Origin: an uncultured Caryophanales bacterium
Lineage (GTDB): Bacteria; Bacillota_I; Bacilli_A; RFN20; CAG-826
Reading direction: 5' to 3'
DNA length: 20,795 bases
Assembly: GCA_947165725.1 (NCBI GenBank)
Contig: CAMVBL010000015.1
Span: forward strand, 1-20,795
The notes below the pieces were generated by a model that saw only the letters and a list, made by a program, of their open reading frames with translations, was not told the origin of the DNA and ran no database searches. The position numbers were made by a program, and so were the translations under genes. Below are positions 7,623 through 14,969 of this stretch, piece by piece (within the stretch, counting starts at the first letter, position 1; the number at the start of each line of letters is the position of its first letter).

Positions 7623-8237
7623 ATGCAAACAGTCAAACTATATGTCGCTGATACGGATTTAGGTAAGAAACATTTCCGCTTTCTTTTAGAAAATGTTTCC
7701 GTTGGTCAAAAAGAAAAAGCTTTGAGATATGCGAATGAAATTGATCAAATTAGATCACTACTTTCTTCATATTTGAAGAATCAATTATCTAGAGAAGAGT
7801 TGCTTAAAAATGAAAATGGTAAGCCATATTTCGCTAATGGACCATATTTTAATATTTCTCATTCTGGTAAATATGTTTTGATGGCTGTTTCCACTGCGGA
7901 AATCGGTGTGGATATTGAAGAAATCAAAAACAAAGACATGTCTTCACTAGTGAGAATCTTCAACGAAGCGGAAGCTAAAATGATTAAAGAGCACAGTGAT
8001 TTCTACTATTTATGGTGCGCTAAAGAAAGTTTGATTAAATGTATGGGGTTAAGCGTTGGTAAGGTTAGAGAAATACCAGGCTTACCACTTAATGGATTAA
8101 AAACATATAAAGGTAAAGACTATCAATGTAAGTCATTTATCTATGATAAACACATCGTATCTATTACAAGAGAGGGAAATGAAGAGTACGAAATTGATAT
8201 CAAAAAGGTCAATAAGTTGCCATATTTGATGAAGTAA
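7623..8237 (+). CDS. Sfp-type 4'-phosphopantetheinyl transferase
   Basis: The enzyme transfers phosphopantetheine from coenzyme A to a serine of acyl or peptidyl carrier proteins. At 204 residues it is in the Sfp two-half range, not the 120-residue AcpS range. Conserved motifs are FNISHSG at 76-82, GVDIEEI at 95-101 (Mg-binding D97 and E99) and WCAKESLIK at 131-139 (E135, K139). The N-terminus MQTVKLYVAD suits the family, supporting the ATG at 7623. Tandem stops TAA TAG end the gene. No carrier protein, NRPS or fatty acid gene lies nearby, so its client is unknown; it may serve general ACP activation if the genome lacks AcpS. Its promoter is leaderless in layout. Confidence 0.92.
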   Translation: MQTVKLYVADTDLGKKHFRFLLENVSVGQKEKALRYANEIDQIRSLLSSYLKNQLSREELLKNENGKPYFANGPYFNISHSGKYVLMAVSTAEIGVDIEEIKNKDMSSLVRIFNEAEAKMIKEHSDFYYLWCAKESLIKCMGLSVGKVREIPGLPLNGLKTYKGKDYQCKSFIYDKHIVSITREGNEEYEIDIKKVNKLPYLMK

Positions 8238-8251
8238 TAGTTCTCTTTGCG

Positions 8252-8280
8252 TTGCAAAAAAGGCAATTAAAGTTTATTCT
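8252..8280 (+). promoter_or_regulatory. Promoter of the licD-tarIJ operon
   Basis: TTGCAA at 8252-8257, a 17-base spacer and TATTCT at 8275-8280. The ATG at 8293 is 12 bases downstream, predicting a leader of about 6 nt. No Shine-Dalgarno site precedes licD. No terminator hairpin separates it from the upstream PPTase gene, so some read-through is possible. Confidence 0.6.
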
Positions 8281-8292
8281 TTCTATATCGCT

Positions 8293-9141
8293 ATGAATGC
8301 TTTACAAGAAAAACAATTAAACATTTTGAAATACTTCATAAAAGTTTGTGAAAAGCACAATCTGCAATATTTCTTAGTGGGTGGTTCCACTCTTGGTGCG
8401 ATTAGACATAAAGGCTTTATCCCTTGGGATGATGATATCGATGTTGGTATGCCAAGAAAAGACTATGATAAGTTCGTCGAACTTCAATCAGAGTTTGAAG
8501 GTACACCATATTTTATTCAAACATTCAAAACTGATCCTTGCTACATCTATAACTATGGTAAGTTAAGAGATTCATCCACTACCTTCATTGAAAACACATT
8601 TAAACAACATCGTATTAATCATGGTGTGTGGATTGATATCTTCCCAATTGATGGTTTCTCTAAAGAAATCAAACCAAGAGAAACATTTAAAAAGAAAATC
8701 AATCACATCTGGTGGCAAGTATATTTAAGTTATTTACCAGCGCTTAGAAGAAAAGTTCACGCTAGAACATTTTTCAAAGATATTCTTCTTAATATTGTCG
8801 CTGGTCTTTTCTATGTCTTTGATATTGCCCACTGGCGTAATAAACACGTTGAAAAGTTAGTAAGAAAAATCCCATTAGAAGAATCCGTTATGGCGGGTAA
8901 CTTCTTTGGTTTTAATATGAAAAGAGAGGCGATGGACTCCAATATCTTTAGAGAATTTATCAAAGTTCCATTTGAAGATATCGAAGCCTATGTCCCTAAA
9001 GACTATGATACATATTTAAGAAATCTTTATGGTGATTATATGAAGTTCCCACCAGCGGATAAACAAGTTGGTCACCACTACAACTCTGGACTTTCTTTAG
9101 AACAGGGATATGAAGATTACTTAAAAGAACATAAAATATAG
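8293..9141 (+). CDS. licD: LicD-family phosphotransferase
   Basis: LicD proteins are nucleotidyltransferase-fold enzymes that move a phospho-alcohol (phosphocholine in the pneumococcus; ribitol phosphate in the animal relatives FKTN and FKRP) from a CDP donor to a glycan. The 282-residue protein has the family core: LVGGSTLGAIRHKGFIPW at 28-45 and the metal-binding acidic cluster DDDID at 46-50. No signal peptide or membrane span is present, so it acts on the cytoplasmic side, probably on a lipid-linked glycan precursor. It is followed 17 bases later by tarI and then tarJ, which make CDP-ribitol, so ribitol phosphate is the likely cargo. There is no choline gene (licA, licB, licC) here. The substrate assignment is inference from context. 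Confidence 0.9.
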   Translation: MNALQEKQLNILKYFIKVCEKHNLQYFLVGGSTLGAIRHKGFIPWDDDIDVGMPRKDYDKFVELQSEFEGTPYFIQTFKTDPCYIYNYGKLRDSSTTFIENTFKQHRINHGVWIDIFPIDGFSKEIKPRETFKKKINHIWWQVYLSYLPALRRKVHARTFFKDILLNIVAGLFYVFDIAHWRNKHVEKLVRKIPLEESVMAGNFFGFNMKREAMDSNIFREFIKVPFEDIEAYVPKDYDTYLRNLYGDYMKFPPADKQVGHHYNSGLSLEQGYEDYLKEHKI

Positions 9142-9158
9142 TAAAGGAGTTATCCAAT

Positions 9159-9875
9159 ATGAATATTGCTCTTATTCTTGCCGCAGGAAGCGGTACTCGC
9201 ATGGGTAATGCAGATAAACCAAAACAATTCCTTCCAATTTATGGAAAGCCATTAATGATTCACACCATTGAAGCTTTTGAAATCAATGATGATGTCGATA
9301 AGATTGTGATTGTCACTAATGAACAATATATCGATCAAGTTAAAGTTTGGTGTAAACAATATGACTTAAGCAAAGTAAGAGGCGTTGTAGCGGGTGGTAA
9401 CTCTAGACAAATCTCTGTTTATAATGGTTTAAAAGCCGTTGAAGAATTAGTGTCTTCTCCAGATGATATTATCGTCATCCACGATGCGGCTAGACCATTA
9501 ATTAGTCAAAAGATTATCAACGATAATATTGCTGTTTGTAAGAAGTTTGGTGCGGTTGATACTGTCATCAAAGCAAGCGATACGATTATTAGAAGTAAAG
9601 ATAATGAAATTATTTCTGATATTCCAAATAGAAACGAATTATATCAAGGACAAACTCCTCAAACATTCAAATTCAAGATTATTAAAGATGCCCATGAAAA
9701 GGCTTTAAAAGAAGATATTCCTAATGTCACTGACGACGCGAAGTTAGTGTTATCTTTTGGTATTGATGTCCATTTAGTGGAAGGCAGCGCTCAAAACTTT
9801 AAAATCACCACTTTTGATGATTTGATGATGCTTAAAGCCTTATTAAAGATTGGAAAGACTGAGGTTGTCCTTTAA
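9159..9875 (+). CDS. tarI: Ribitol-5-phosphate cytidylyltransferase TarI (IspD-like)
   Basis: TarI joins CTP and ribitol 5-phosphate to give CDP-ribitol. The 238-residue cytoplasmic protein has the IspD/TarI fold signatures: LAAGSGTRMG at 7-16, KPKQF at 20-24, HDAARPL at 108-114 and YQGQTPQTF at 162-170. The YQGQTPQ form and the adjacent tarJ fit TarI rather than IspD of isoprenoid synthesis, although the two families are close and sequence alone is not decisive. An AAAGGAG ribosome site lies 9 bases before the ATG. The stop and the tarJ start overlap as TAATG, so translation is coupled. It is the second gene of the licD-tarI-tarJ operon. Confidence 0.9.
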   Translation: MNIALILAAGSGTRMGNADKPKQFLPIYGKPLMIHTIEAFEINDDVDKIVIVTNEQYIDQVKVWCKQYDLSKVRGVVAGGNSRQISVYNGLKAVEELVSSPDDIIVIHDAARPLISQKIINDNIAVCKKFGAVDTVIKASDTIIRSKDNEIISDIPNRNELYQGQTPQTFKFKIIKDAHEKALKEDIPNVTDDAKLVLSFGIDVHLVEGSAQNFKITTFDDLMMLKALLKIGKTEVVL

Positions 9876-10915
9876 TGTTTAATAATATTTATAAAGTTAC
9901 CTCTCCTGGTGTCATTGAGAAATTCATTGATACTGTGGAAGACATGGATAATAAGGTCTTAGTTAGAGTGGACACGATGGCCATCTGTAAAGCGGACATC
10001 CGTTACTTTTTAGGTAACCGTGATATCAACGTTTTAAACCATAAATATCCATTAGCCCCAATCCATGAAGCGGTTGGTGAAGTTGTTAAAGATCCAACAG
10101 GCACATATAAGAAAGGTGATAAAGTCATCTTAGTGCCTAACTCATTTGATGATAAGTTCTATAGTGATAATTCCAACCGTAGATGTCATAGAAAAGACTT
10201 AGGTGATAACTATTATCCTAAAGCTGTTTTTAGAAGTTCTACAGCGGATGGTTTTTTAAGAAACTACTACACGTGTAGCCCGGATTTACTAGTTAAGTAT
10301 GATGAATCCATTGCTCCAAGTATTGCGGTTTTCTCCGAATTATTAAGCGTCGCGACTGCGGCATTACGTAGAATAGACTTTAATGAAGTCGAGAAATTAG
10401 CGTTATTCGGTGATGGCATTATGGCCTATATCGTTTATATCATGCTTAGATATGATCATCCTGATTTAGATTTAACAGTCTTTGGTATTGATGACCATAA
10501 ATTAGAATCTTTTAAGAACGCGAAAACTGCGAAGTTTGAAGAGTATAAGGGTGAGAAGTTTGACACTCTTATCGAAGCGGTTGGTGGCAAGTTCTCCGCG
10601 GATGCGATTAACAATATGATTGATTTATCAATCCCAGGCGCTGATTTAATCTTAATGGGTGTCAACGAAGAGAAATCCCCTATTAATACTAGATTAGTGT
10701 TAGAAAAAGGCTTATCGCTTAAAGGTGTTACAAGAAGTACAAAGCAAGACTTTGAACATGTCGCTAAAGCGTTAAACGATAAAGGTGTTCAAGAAGCTTT
10801 ATCCATTATGGTCTTATCAGAGAATAAGATTAATAATGTTGGTGATATTTATAGATGTTTTGAAGCAGATATTAATAACAAAAAAGAAATCGGTAAAAAC
10901 TTAATGCATTGGTAA
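9875..10915 (+). CDS. tarJ: Ribulose-5-phosphate reductase TarJ
   Basis: TarJ is a zinc-dependent medium-chain dehydrogenase that reduces ribulose 5-phosphate to ribitol 5-phosphate with NADPH, feeding TarI. The 346 residues match TarJ closely in pattern: AICKADIRYFLGNRD at 36-50 (zinc ligand C38), IHEAVGEVV at 63-71 (H64, E65), the nucleotide-binding turn FGDG at 178-181, and later INNMID and NTRLVLEKGLSLKG. The structural-zinc cysteine cluster of many alcohol dehydrogenases is missing, as is normal for TarJ. The start overlaps the tarI stop by one base; a GAGG ribosome site lies 10 bases before it inside tarI. With tarI and licD it completes a short route from ribulose 5-phosphate to ribitol phosphate transfer. 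Confidence 0.93.
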   Translation: MFNNIYKVTSPGVIEKFIDTVEDMDNKVLVRVDTMAICKADIRYFLGNRDINVLNHKYPLAPIHEAVGEVVKDPTGTYKKGDKVILVPNSFDDKFYSDNSNRRCHRKDLGDNYYPKAVFRSSTADGFLRNYYTCSPDLLVKYDESIAPSIAVFSELLSVATAALRRIDFNEVEKLALFGDGIMAYIVYIMLRYDHPDLDLTVFGIDDHKLESFKNAKTAKFEEYKGEKFDTLIEAVGGKFSADAINNMIDLSIPGADLILMGVNEEKSPINTRLVLEKGLSLKGVTRSTKQDFEHVAKALNDKGVQEALSIMVLSENKINNVGDIYRCFEADINNKKEIGKNLMHW

Positions 10916-10920
10916 AACTT

Positions 10921-11220
10921 ATGACCACAAAACAAATTGTAATTATAGCGTATGCTGCTTATTTAGTTCTTCTTTCTCTTATTACTTTTATCGCCTATGG
11001 CGTAGATAAGAAGAAAGCCAAATCTGGCAAATGGAGAACAAAAGAAAAAACATTATTACTATTATCATTCTTAGGCGGCGCCTTCGGTGGTTATCCAGCG
11101 ATGTTAATCTTCCGTCATAAGACAAAAGGCGAACACTGGTATTTCACTGCAGTTAACTGGCTGGGTTTAGCGGTCCATATCACCTTAATGATATTATTAA
11201 TATTCGTCTTTAAATTCTAA
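10921..11220 (+). CDS. DUF1294 small membrane protein
   Basis: This 99-residue protein of unknown function belongs to the DUF1294 family. Three hydrophobic spans (about 5-25, 43-60 and 74-97) surround the family landmarks: YGVDKKKAKSGKWRTKEKTL near 24-43, the glycine-rich LGGAFGGYPAM and FRHKTKGEHW near 63-72. It starts 5 bases after the tarJ stop and is the last gene of the operon, before a bidirectional terminator. A TTG start at 10909, overlapping tarJ, is possible and would add four residues; I prefer the ATG. The ribosome site is weak, so translation is probably coupled to tarJ. Co-occurrence with polyol-phosphate genes may be incidental, since DUF1294 is found in many contexts. Confidence 0.85.
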   Translation: MTTKQIVIIAYAAYLVLLSLITFIAYGVDKKKAKSGKWRTKEKTLLLLSFLGGAFGGYPAMLIFRHKTKGEHWYFTAVNWLGLAVHITLMILLIFVFKF

Positions 11221-11223
11221 AAG

Positions 11224-11245
11224 AAAAGCCCATCTATGATGGGCT
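11224..11245. terminator. Bidirectional terminator between DUF1294 and mscS
   Basis: AGCCCATC (11227-11234), a 3-nt loop and GATGGGCT (11238-11245) form a perfect 8-bp GC-rich stem. On the minus strand it is followed by TTTTCTTT, a good tail for mscS. On the plus strand the tail GTATTTAT is weaker but placed to end the tar operon 7 bases after the DUF1294 stop. Confidence 0.85.
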
Positions 11246-11267
11246 GTATTTATAAGTTAAGAGATAA

Positions 11268-12350
11268 TTATTTTTCAACGGAGATATCTTGCGATAGCTC
11301 TTTTTGTTCTTCGTTAAATCTATCAGCTTTTCTGATATCTTGTTTGCTAACTTTTTGTTGATCAGCATCTTCACCCATATGAACAACGAGTTGATTGAAC
11401 GGAATTTCAATACCATTGTCATCAAACATAATTTTAATTTCACGGTTCATATCTCTTTGGACTTGATAGATATCACCTTCGTTACATTTAGCAACGAATA
11501 ATAATGCCACACCTGATTCACCTAATTCAGTGACACCTTTGTAGAAAGGACCTTCCACGATGGCAGGAATCTTTTCTTTAAACTTATCTAAGTTATCAGC
11601 GATAACCGCTTCAATCTTTTCAATTCTGGCATTGTAAGAGATGGAAACATAAGCTTTCGCTAAAGAGAGCTCTTGAGTTTGGTTAATGATGGTTTTGATT
11701 TCGTTATTATTAACGATTTTAACGTTACCACCAGCATCTAATAACTTGGTTGTTCTCATACCAATTTCTTTAACTTCACCTCTCCAACCATCAATGATAA
11801 CGATATCACCAACTTGGAATTCACCTTCAAAGACGATGAAGATACCAGCTAAGATATCGGCCACTAAAGATTGGGAACCAAGACCTATGATAAGAGCAAG
11901 TACGCCAGCACCAGTAAATGTTGCGGTTGCAGGAACGCCCCACGCATCTAAAACAAAGAATGTTGCGCATAAGGCGATAGCCCATTTAAGGAATGAGACT
12001 AACAAGCGAGAAATTGTTTTGCCTTTTTTGCTTCTAAAGACAATCTTCGCTAAGTAATGCAAGATGATTGCAAATGTCACCGCTAAGCCAATAATTTGAA
12101 TAGTTCTTAATGTGTTGGCGATTGCGTTTTGTAATATGTAATTAGTGAATGGGTTGCCTGTTTCATATTGATAGAACAATGGCTCGATCTGCCACTCGTA
12201 ATTACCATTCCAAACACCATATTCATCAAGAACTTGATGGTAATTGTAACCAAAAATTTCTTTGCTGAATACGAATGTGAGGATTGTTGCTATGACAAGA
12301 ACGCCATAGATAGACCACTTAATAATTGTGTTTCTTGTTTCTTTCTTCAT
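11268..12350 (-). CDS. mscS: MscS-family mechanosensitive channel
   Basis: This is a small-conductance mechanosensitive channel that releases solutes on hypo-osmotic shock. The 360-residue protein has spans near 12-28, 80-103 and 118-138, then the pore helix TM3 with the small-residue pattern GAGVLALIIGLGSQ at 147-160, LVADILAGIFIVFEG at 162-176 and the beta-domain entry GDIVIIDGWRGEVKEIGMRTT at 181-201. A 50-residue polar aromatic loop (30-79) between spans 1 and 2 is longer than in E. coli MscS. The C-terminal 35 residues are charged. A GGAGGT ribosome site 8 bases before the ATG fixes the start at 12350; an upstream in-frame TTG would swallow that site. It follows the surface-protein gene by 25 bases in the same operon. 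Confidence 0.93.
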   Translation of the reverse strand: MKKETRNTIIKWSIYGVLVIATILTFVFSKEIFGYNYHQVLDEYGVWNGNYEWQIEPLFYQYETGNPFTNYILQNAIANTLRTIQIIGLAVTFAIILHYLAKIVFRSKKGKTISRLLVSFLKWAIALCATFFVLDAWGVPATATFTGAGVLALIIGLGSQSLVADILAGIFIVFEGEFQVGDIVIIDGWRGEVKEIGMRTTKLLDAGGNVKIVNNNEIKTIINQTQELSLAKAYVSISYNARIEKIEAVIADNLDKFKEKIPAIVEGPFYKGVTELGESGVALLFVAKCNEGDIYQVQRDMNREIKIMFDDNGIEIPFNQLVVHMGEDADQQKVSKQDIRKADRFNEEQKELSQDISVEK

Positions 12351-12375
12351 AATAATTACCTCCAAATATTATGTA

Positions 12376-14805
12376 TTAAGCCGAGAGATTAAATTTATAA
12401 CTCTCGGAAACAACCATAGTTGTATAGTCTGATTCAGAAGGTGTAATGCCTTCTTGTACTTTAGCGAATTTAATAGAAATCTTTACTGGGTTTTCAAAGT
12501 CTTCCCAGAAAGCTGTATCATCAAAACCTTCTTCACATTCCATTAATGAAACGTATGAATAATTGCCCATTGTTGGCATACTAAATGGACATGTATATTT
12601 CTTACCTGTTTCACATTCAAAGATGAAATAGACACTATAGGCATCTGAATCGCCAGAATAGATTGGCATCATACCGATTTGATAATCACCAGAGTAAATA
12701 GTGTCACTCATAATGTTCACACCATAAATGTTTTGATTTTGATTTAAAGTGAATGTCACGTTGTCTTGAGTGTAAACATCTTCTTCGATGACATCTGGGC
12801 CGCCACTTTCTTCAGCATCAACGTTTAACATTGAGGCCGTTACTTTGATTTGAACATTAGAGCCACTTAAATCATTAGGGTTAAGCGAAGAACCGTTATT
12901 TCCATATAATGTAGCGTACATCCAATCATGTTTAACGGTTTCACCTTCAAACATAAAGTAGCCAACTTCTTGTTCATCAGCAAAAACTATAACACTGAAG
13001 CTTTGATAGACATGTGCCGCGTCATCATATAAGAATCTCATTGGAAGATGGAAAGGACCGTCCACTAATTCGGAAACGAAATCATATGATGTATCAATGC
13101 CTTGGAAGGTACTAGTTAAGGAATTCTTGAACTTGAATTCTTCACCCGACACAACGACAACTTCTTGATCCTGATTCATATATTTAAAGGAATAAGAGAG
13201 TCTATGATTAACGATATCGATGTAATAAACTGGATCATCGTCGATATATTCTTGAACCTCATCAACGGTGATAGTTTGAACATCTGTTGTTTCTTGTAGA
13301 TAATATGTTCTTTCTTCGCTTGTGGTTAAATCAGTCAAAGTGAATTGAAAGCCGTATAAATAGCCTAAATCATTTTGGTAATCTAATTGCACTTCGAATG
13401 TTCTAGTATCAAAGTTAGCTTTCTTATCAAAGATAAGTTCACGGAATTCAGTGATTGCACCACTGGTATCAGTGAATGTGACATAACCCTCATCTAACAC
13501 TGTTAGTTCATTATAATAATTACATGTGAGTTTATAGTAATAATCGCTAGACAGCATTATTTCAATACCATCAAGATCTATGGTTTGGACATCAGTGGTC
13601 TTTTGAAGTGAAATATCCTCACTTCTTTCATCAATAATTGTTTTGCCTTCTTCTTCATAGGTCATATAGAAAGATAAGACAAAATTATCATAGACATTGA
13701 AGTCATCAACAAAGTCTAATTGGACATCAAACGTTCTATTGATAAAGTTAGCGGTTTTATCAAAGATAAATTGATTGAATTTAGATTCGGCGCCACTATT
13801 GTCTTCAAATTGTAATTGTCCTGTTTCAATAGTCTTTGTTTCGCCATTCTCTACATATGTAAAGGAATAATCATACACGAGGGAGAGATTGAAACTAGAA
13901 TTTGAATCTAATTGAATATCTTGTGGTTCAGTGGTTTTCGCTAAATCGTATGTTAAGGTAAGAGGACCATCAGCGGTCACCATCTCGGAAGAAAGCATAA
14001 ACTTGAAATCTGAATAAAGTTCAAAGTCATCTTGATAGTCGAGCTGGACAGTTGTGACATATGTTAAGAAATTACACTTCTTATCCCATGTAATTCCTTT
14101 GATTTCTGATACCCGTGTCTCTTCTTTTCGTGTACTAAAGACATCATCAAATAGCACTTCGCCACCTAAACGATTTTCGGAAAGAGAAATGTGATATTGC
14201 TGATCTGCCTTTAAATCAGTAAACTCGCCCCAGTTATAAGAAAGACGCGTTGGAATTGAATAATTGTAAGTCTCGTTATAAACGCGCAAAACAAAAGGAT
14301 AAGTATATTCCCTTTCATTAGTTGTTTCTTCTGGTGGAAGATCATCATAGCTTTCATATTCTTCACCATCTGGTCTTTCGTTTTTATGGTCGACAATAAA
14401 CAACTCATACTCCAAAGAATTGTCTGTTACTACAAAGTAGTTAAAGTGATAATCATAATCATGAAAAGCAACAGAAATACCTGCGGCTGTGGAAACTACC
14501 ACTACTGCAACAACTGTCGCTGCTGTCGCTACCGCTGTGGTCGCACTCGCAACGCTGGTTGCGGTCGTTGTGCTCGTCACGGTTGTGGATTCATGAACAG
14601 GCGCTGTGGCTTTATTATCATACTTAACATTGACCTCCGTTTGCTTGCGGATGGTCTTGCCAACATATTTCTCGTTTAATTCACCTTCAGGTGCTTTATT
14701 TTCTTTTTGCGAAGTAGCTTCTAACTTTTGAGTTTTACCAAATTCAAAACCTATAGTTTGCTTTTCGTTTGTTATTTCTATCTTATTAAATTCGTCGTTA
14801 CGCAT
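12376..14805 (-). CDS. Large repetitive surface protein with one membrane span
   Basis: I do not recognise a named family. The 809 residues comprise a charged cytoplasmic N-terminus (1-70), a Ser/Thr/Ala/Val-rich stretch (72-94) leading into one hydrophobic span (about 95-113), and a large acidic, aromatic-rich beta-type exterior. Three diverged tandem repeats of about 110 residues begin at DKKCNF (241), DKTANF (349) and DKKANF (460). Each continues with V-Q-L-D-(Y/F) and ends with KTTEPQ or (K/E)TTDVQT before a strand-rich half. This suggests Ig-like or fibronectin-like modules. There is no cleavable signal peptide, LPXTG or C-terminal anchor; orientation N-in is inferred. The start at 14805 is preferred over an ATG four codons upstream, since a TATATT box lies just before. 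It shares an operon with mscS downstream. Confidence 0.8.
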   Translation of the reverse strand: MRNDEFNKIEITNEKQTIGFEFGKTQKLEATSQKENKAPEGELNEKYVGKTIRKQTEVNVKYDNKATAPVHESTTVTSTTTATSVASATTAVATAATVVAVVVVSTAAGISVAFHDYDYHFNYFVVTDNSLEYELFIVDHKNERPDGEEYESYDDLPPEETTNEREYTYPFVLRVYNETYNYSIPTRLSYNWGEFTDLKADQQYHISLSENRLGGEVLFDDVFSTRKEETRVSEIKGITWDKKCNFLTYVTTVQLDYQDDFELYSDFKFMLSSEMVTADGPLTLTYDLAKTTEPQDIQLDSNSSFNLSLVYDYSFTYVENGETKTIETGQLQFEDNSGAESKFNQFIFDKTANFINRTFDVQLDFVDDFNVYDNFVLSFYMTYEEEGKTIIDERSEDISLQKTTDVQTIDLDGIEIMLSSDYYYKLTCNYYNELTVLDEGYVTFTDTSGAITEFRELIFDKKANFDTRTFEVQLDYQNDLGYLYGFQFTLTDLTTSEERTYYLQETTDVQTITVDEVQEYIDDDPVYYIDIVNHRLSYSFKYMNQDQEVVVVSGEEFKFKNSLTSTFQGIDTSYDFVSELVDGPFHLPMRFLYDDAAHVYQSFSVIVFADEQEVGYFMFEGETVKHDWMYATLYGNNGSSLNPNDLSGSNVQIKVTASMLNVDAEESGGPDVIEEDVYTQDNVTFTLNQNQNIYGVNIMSDTIYSGDYQIGMMPIYSGDSDAYSVYFIFECETGKKYTCPFSMPTMGNYSYVSLMECEEGFDDTAFWEDFENPVKISIKFAKVQEGITPSESDYTTMVVSESYKFNLSA

Positions 14806-14895
14806 AAAGATACACAAAAAATATATAATATTTTGCTGTTATTTTCATTAAATAGTTGCGACTAATTCAAAAAGAAAGAAAAAAGTGGCTTAAAA

Positions 14896-14937
14896 ACTCT
14901 TTGAATAATAGGTATCAATCATTTATGATTAAAGAGT
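14896..14937 (+). promoter_or_regulatory. Strong promoter with candidate operator for the GPH symporter
   Basis: TTGAAT at 14901-14906, a 17-base spacer and TATGAT at 14924-14929 form a near-consensus promoter. A perfect dyad AATCAT-TT-ATGATT (14917-14930) covers the -10, and a wider inverted repeat ACTCTTT (14896-14902) and AAAGAGT (14931-14937) flanks the promoter. Transcription should start near 14936, giving a leader of about 34 nt. The dyads are good candidates for a sugar-responsive repressor; none is encoded in the window. Confidence 0.7.
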
Positions 14938-14958
14938 ATTTGAACGATACATATCATT

Positions 14959-14964
14959 AGGAGG
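14959..14964 (+). promoter_or_regulatory. Strong Shine-Dalgarno site of the GPH symporter
   Basis: AGGAGG lies 5 bases before the ATG at 14970. It is notable because this is the only clearly promoter-proximal gene in the window with both a leader and a consensus ribosome site. Confidence 0.9.
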
Positions 14965-14969
14965 TCATT

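Noticed and set aside
7617..7625. AGAGGT before the PPTase start as a Shine-Dalgarno site
   Set aside because: It directly abuts the ATG with no spacer, and the -10 box ends only 6 bases upstream, so the mRNA would barely contain it.
8241..8260. Short TTTGC/GCAAA hairpin after the PPTase gene as a terminator
   Set aside because: The stem is only 5 bp and no T-run follows; the second arm is part of the licD -35 box.
9159..9875. IspD (isoprenoid MEP pathway) as the identity of the cytidylyltransferase
   Set aside because: The YQGQTPQ motif, coupling to a TarJ-type dehydrogenase and the LicD neighbour favour TarI. IspD remains a possibility only if the genome lacks another copy.
11686..12057. 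Plus-strand frame of 123 residues
   Set aside because: It is antisense to the conserved pore and beta domains of mscS and has no independent support.
14386..14679. Plus-strand frame of 97 residues rich in Cys and Arg, resembling a metal-binding peptide
   Set aside because: It is antisense to the Ala/Thr/Val-rich membrane region of the surface protein; GCN and ACN codons read backwards give the Cys/Arg/Gly pattern. It has no promoter or ribosome site.
14941..14957. Possible catabolite-control (cre-like) site TTGAACGATACA before the symporter
   Set aside because: The spacing between TG, AA and CG does not fit the cre consensus, and it lies downstream of the promoter near the ribosome site.
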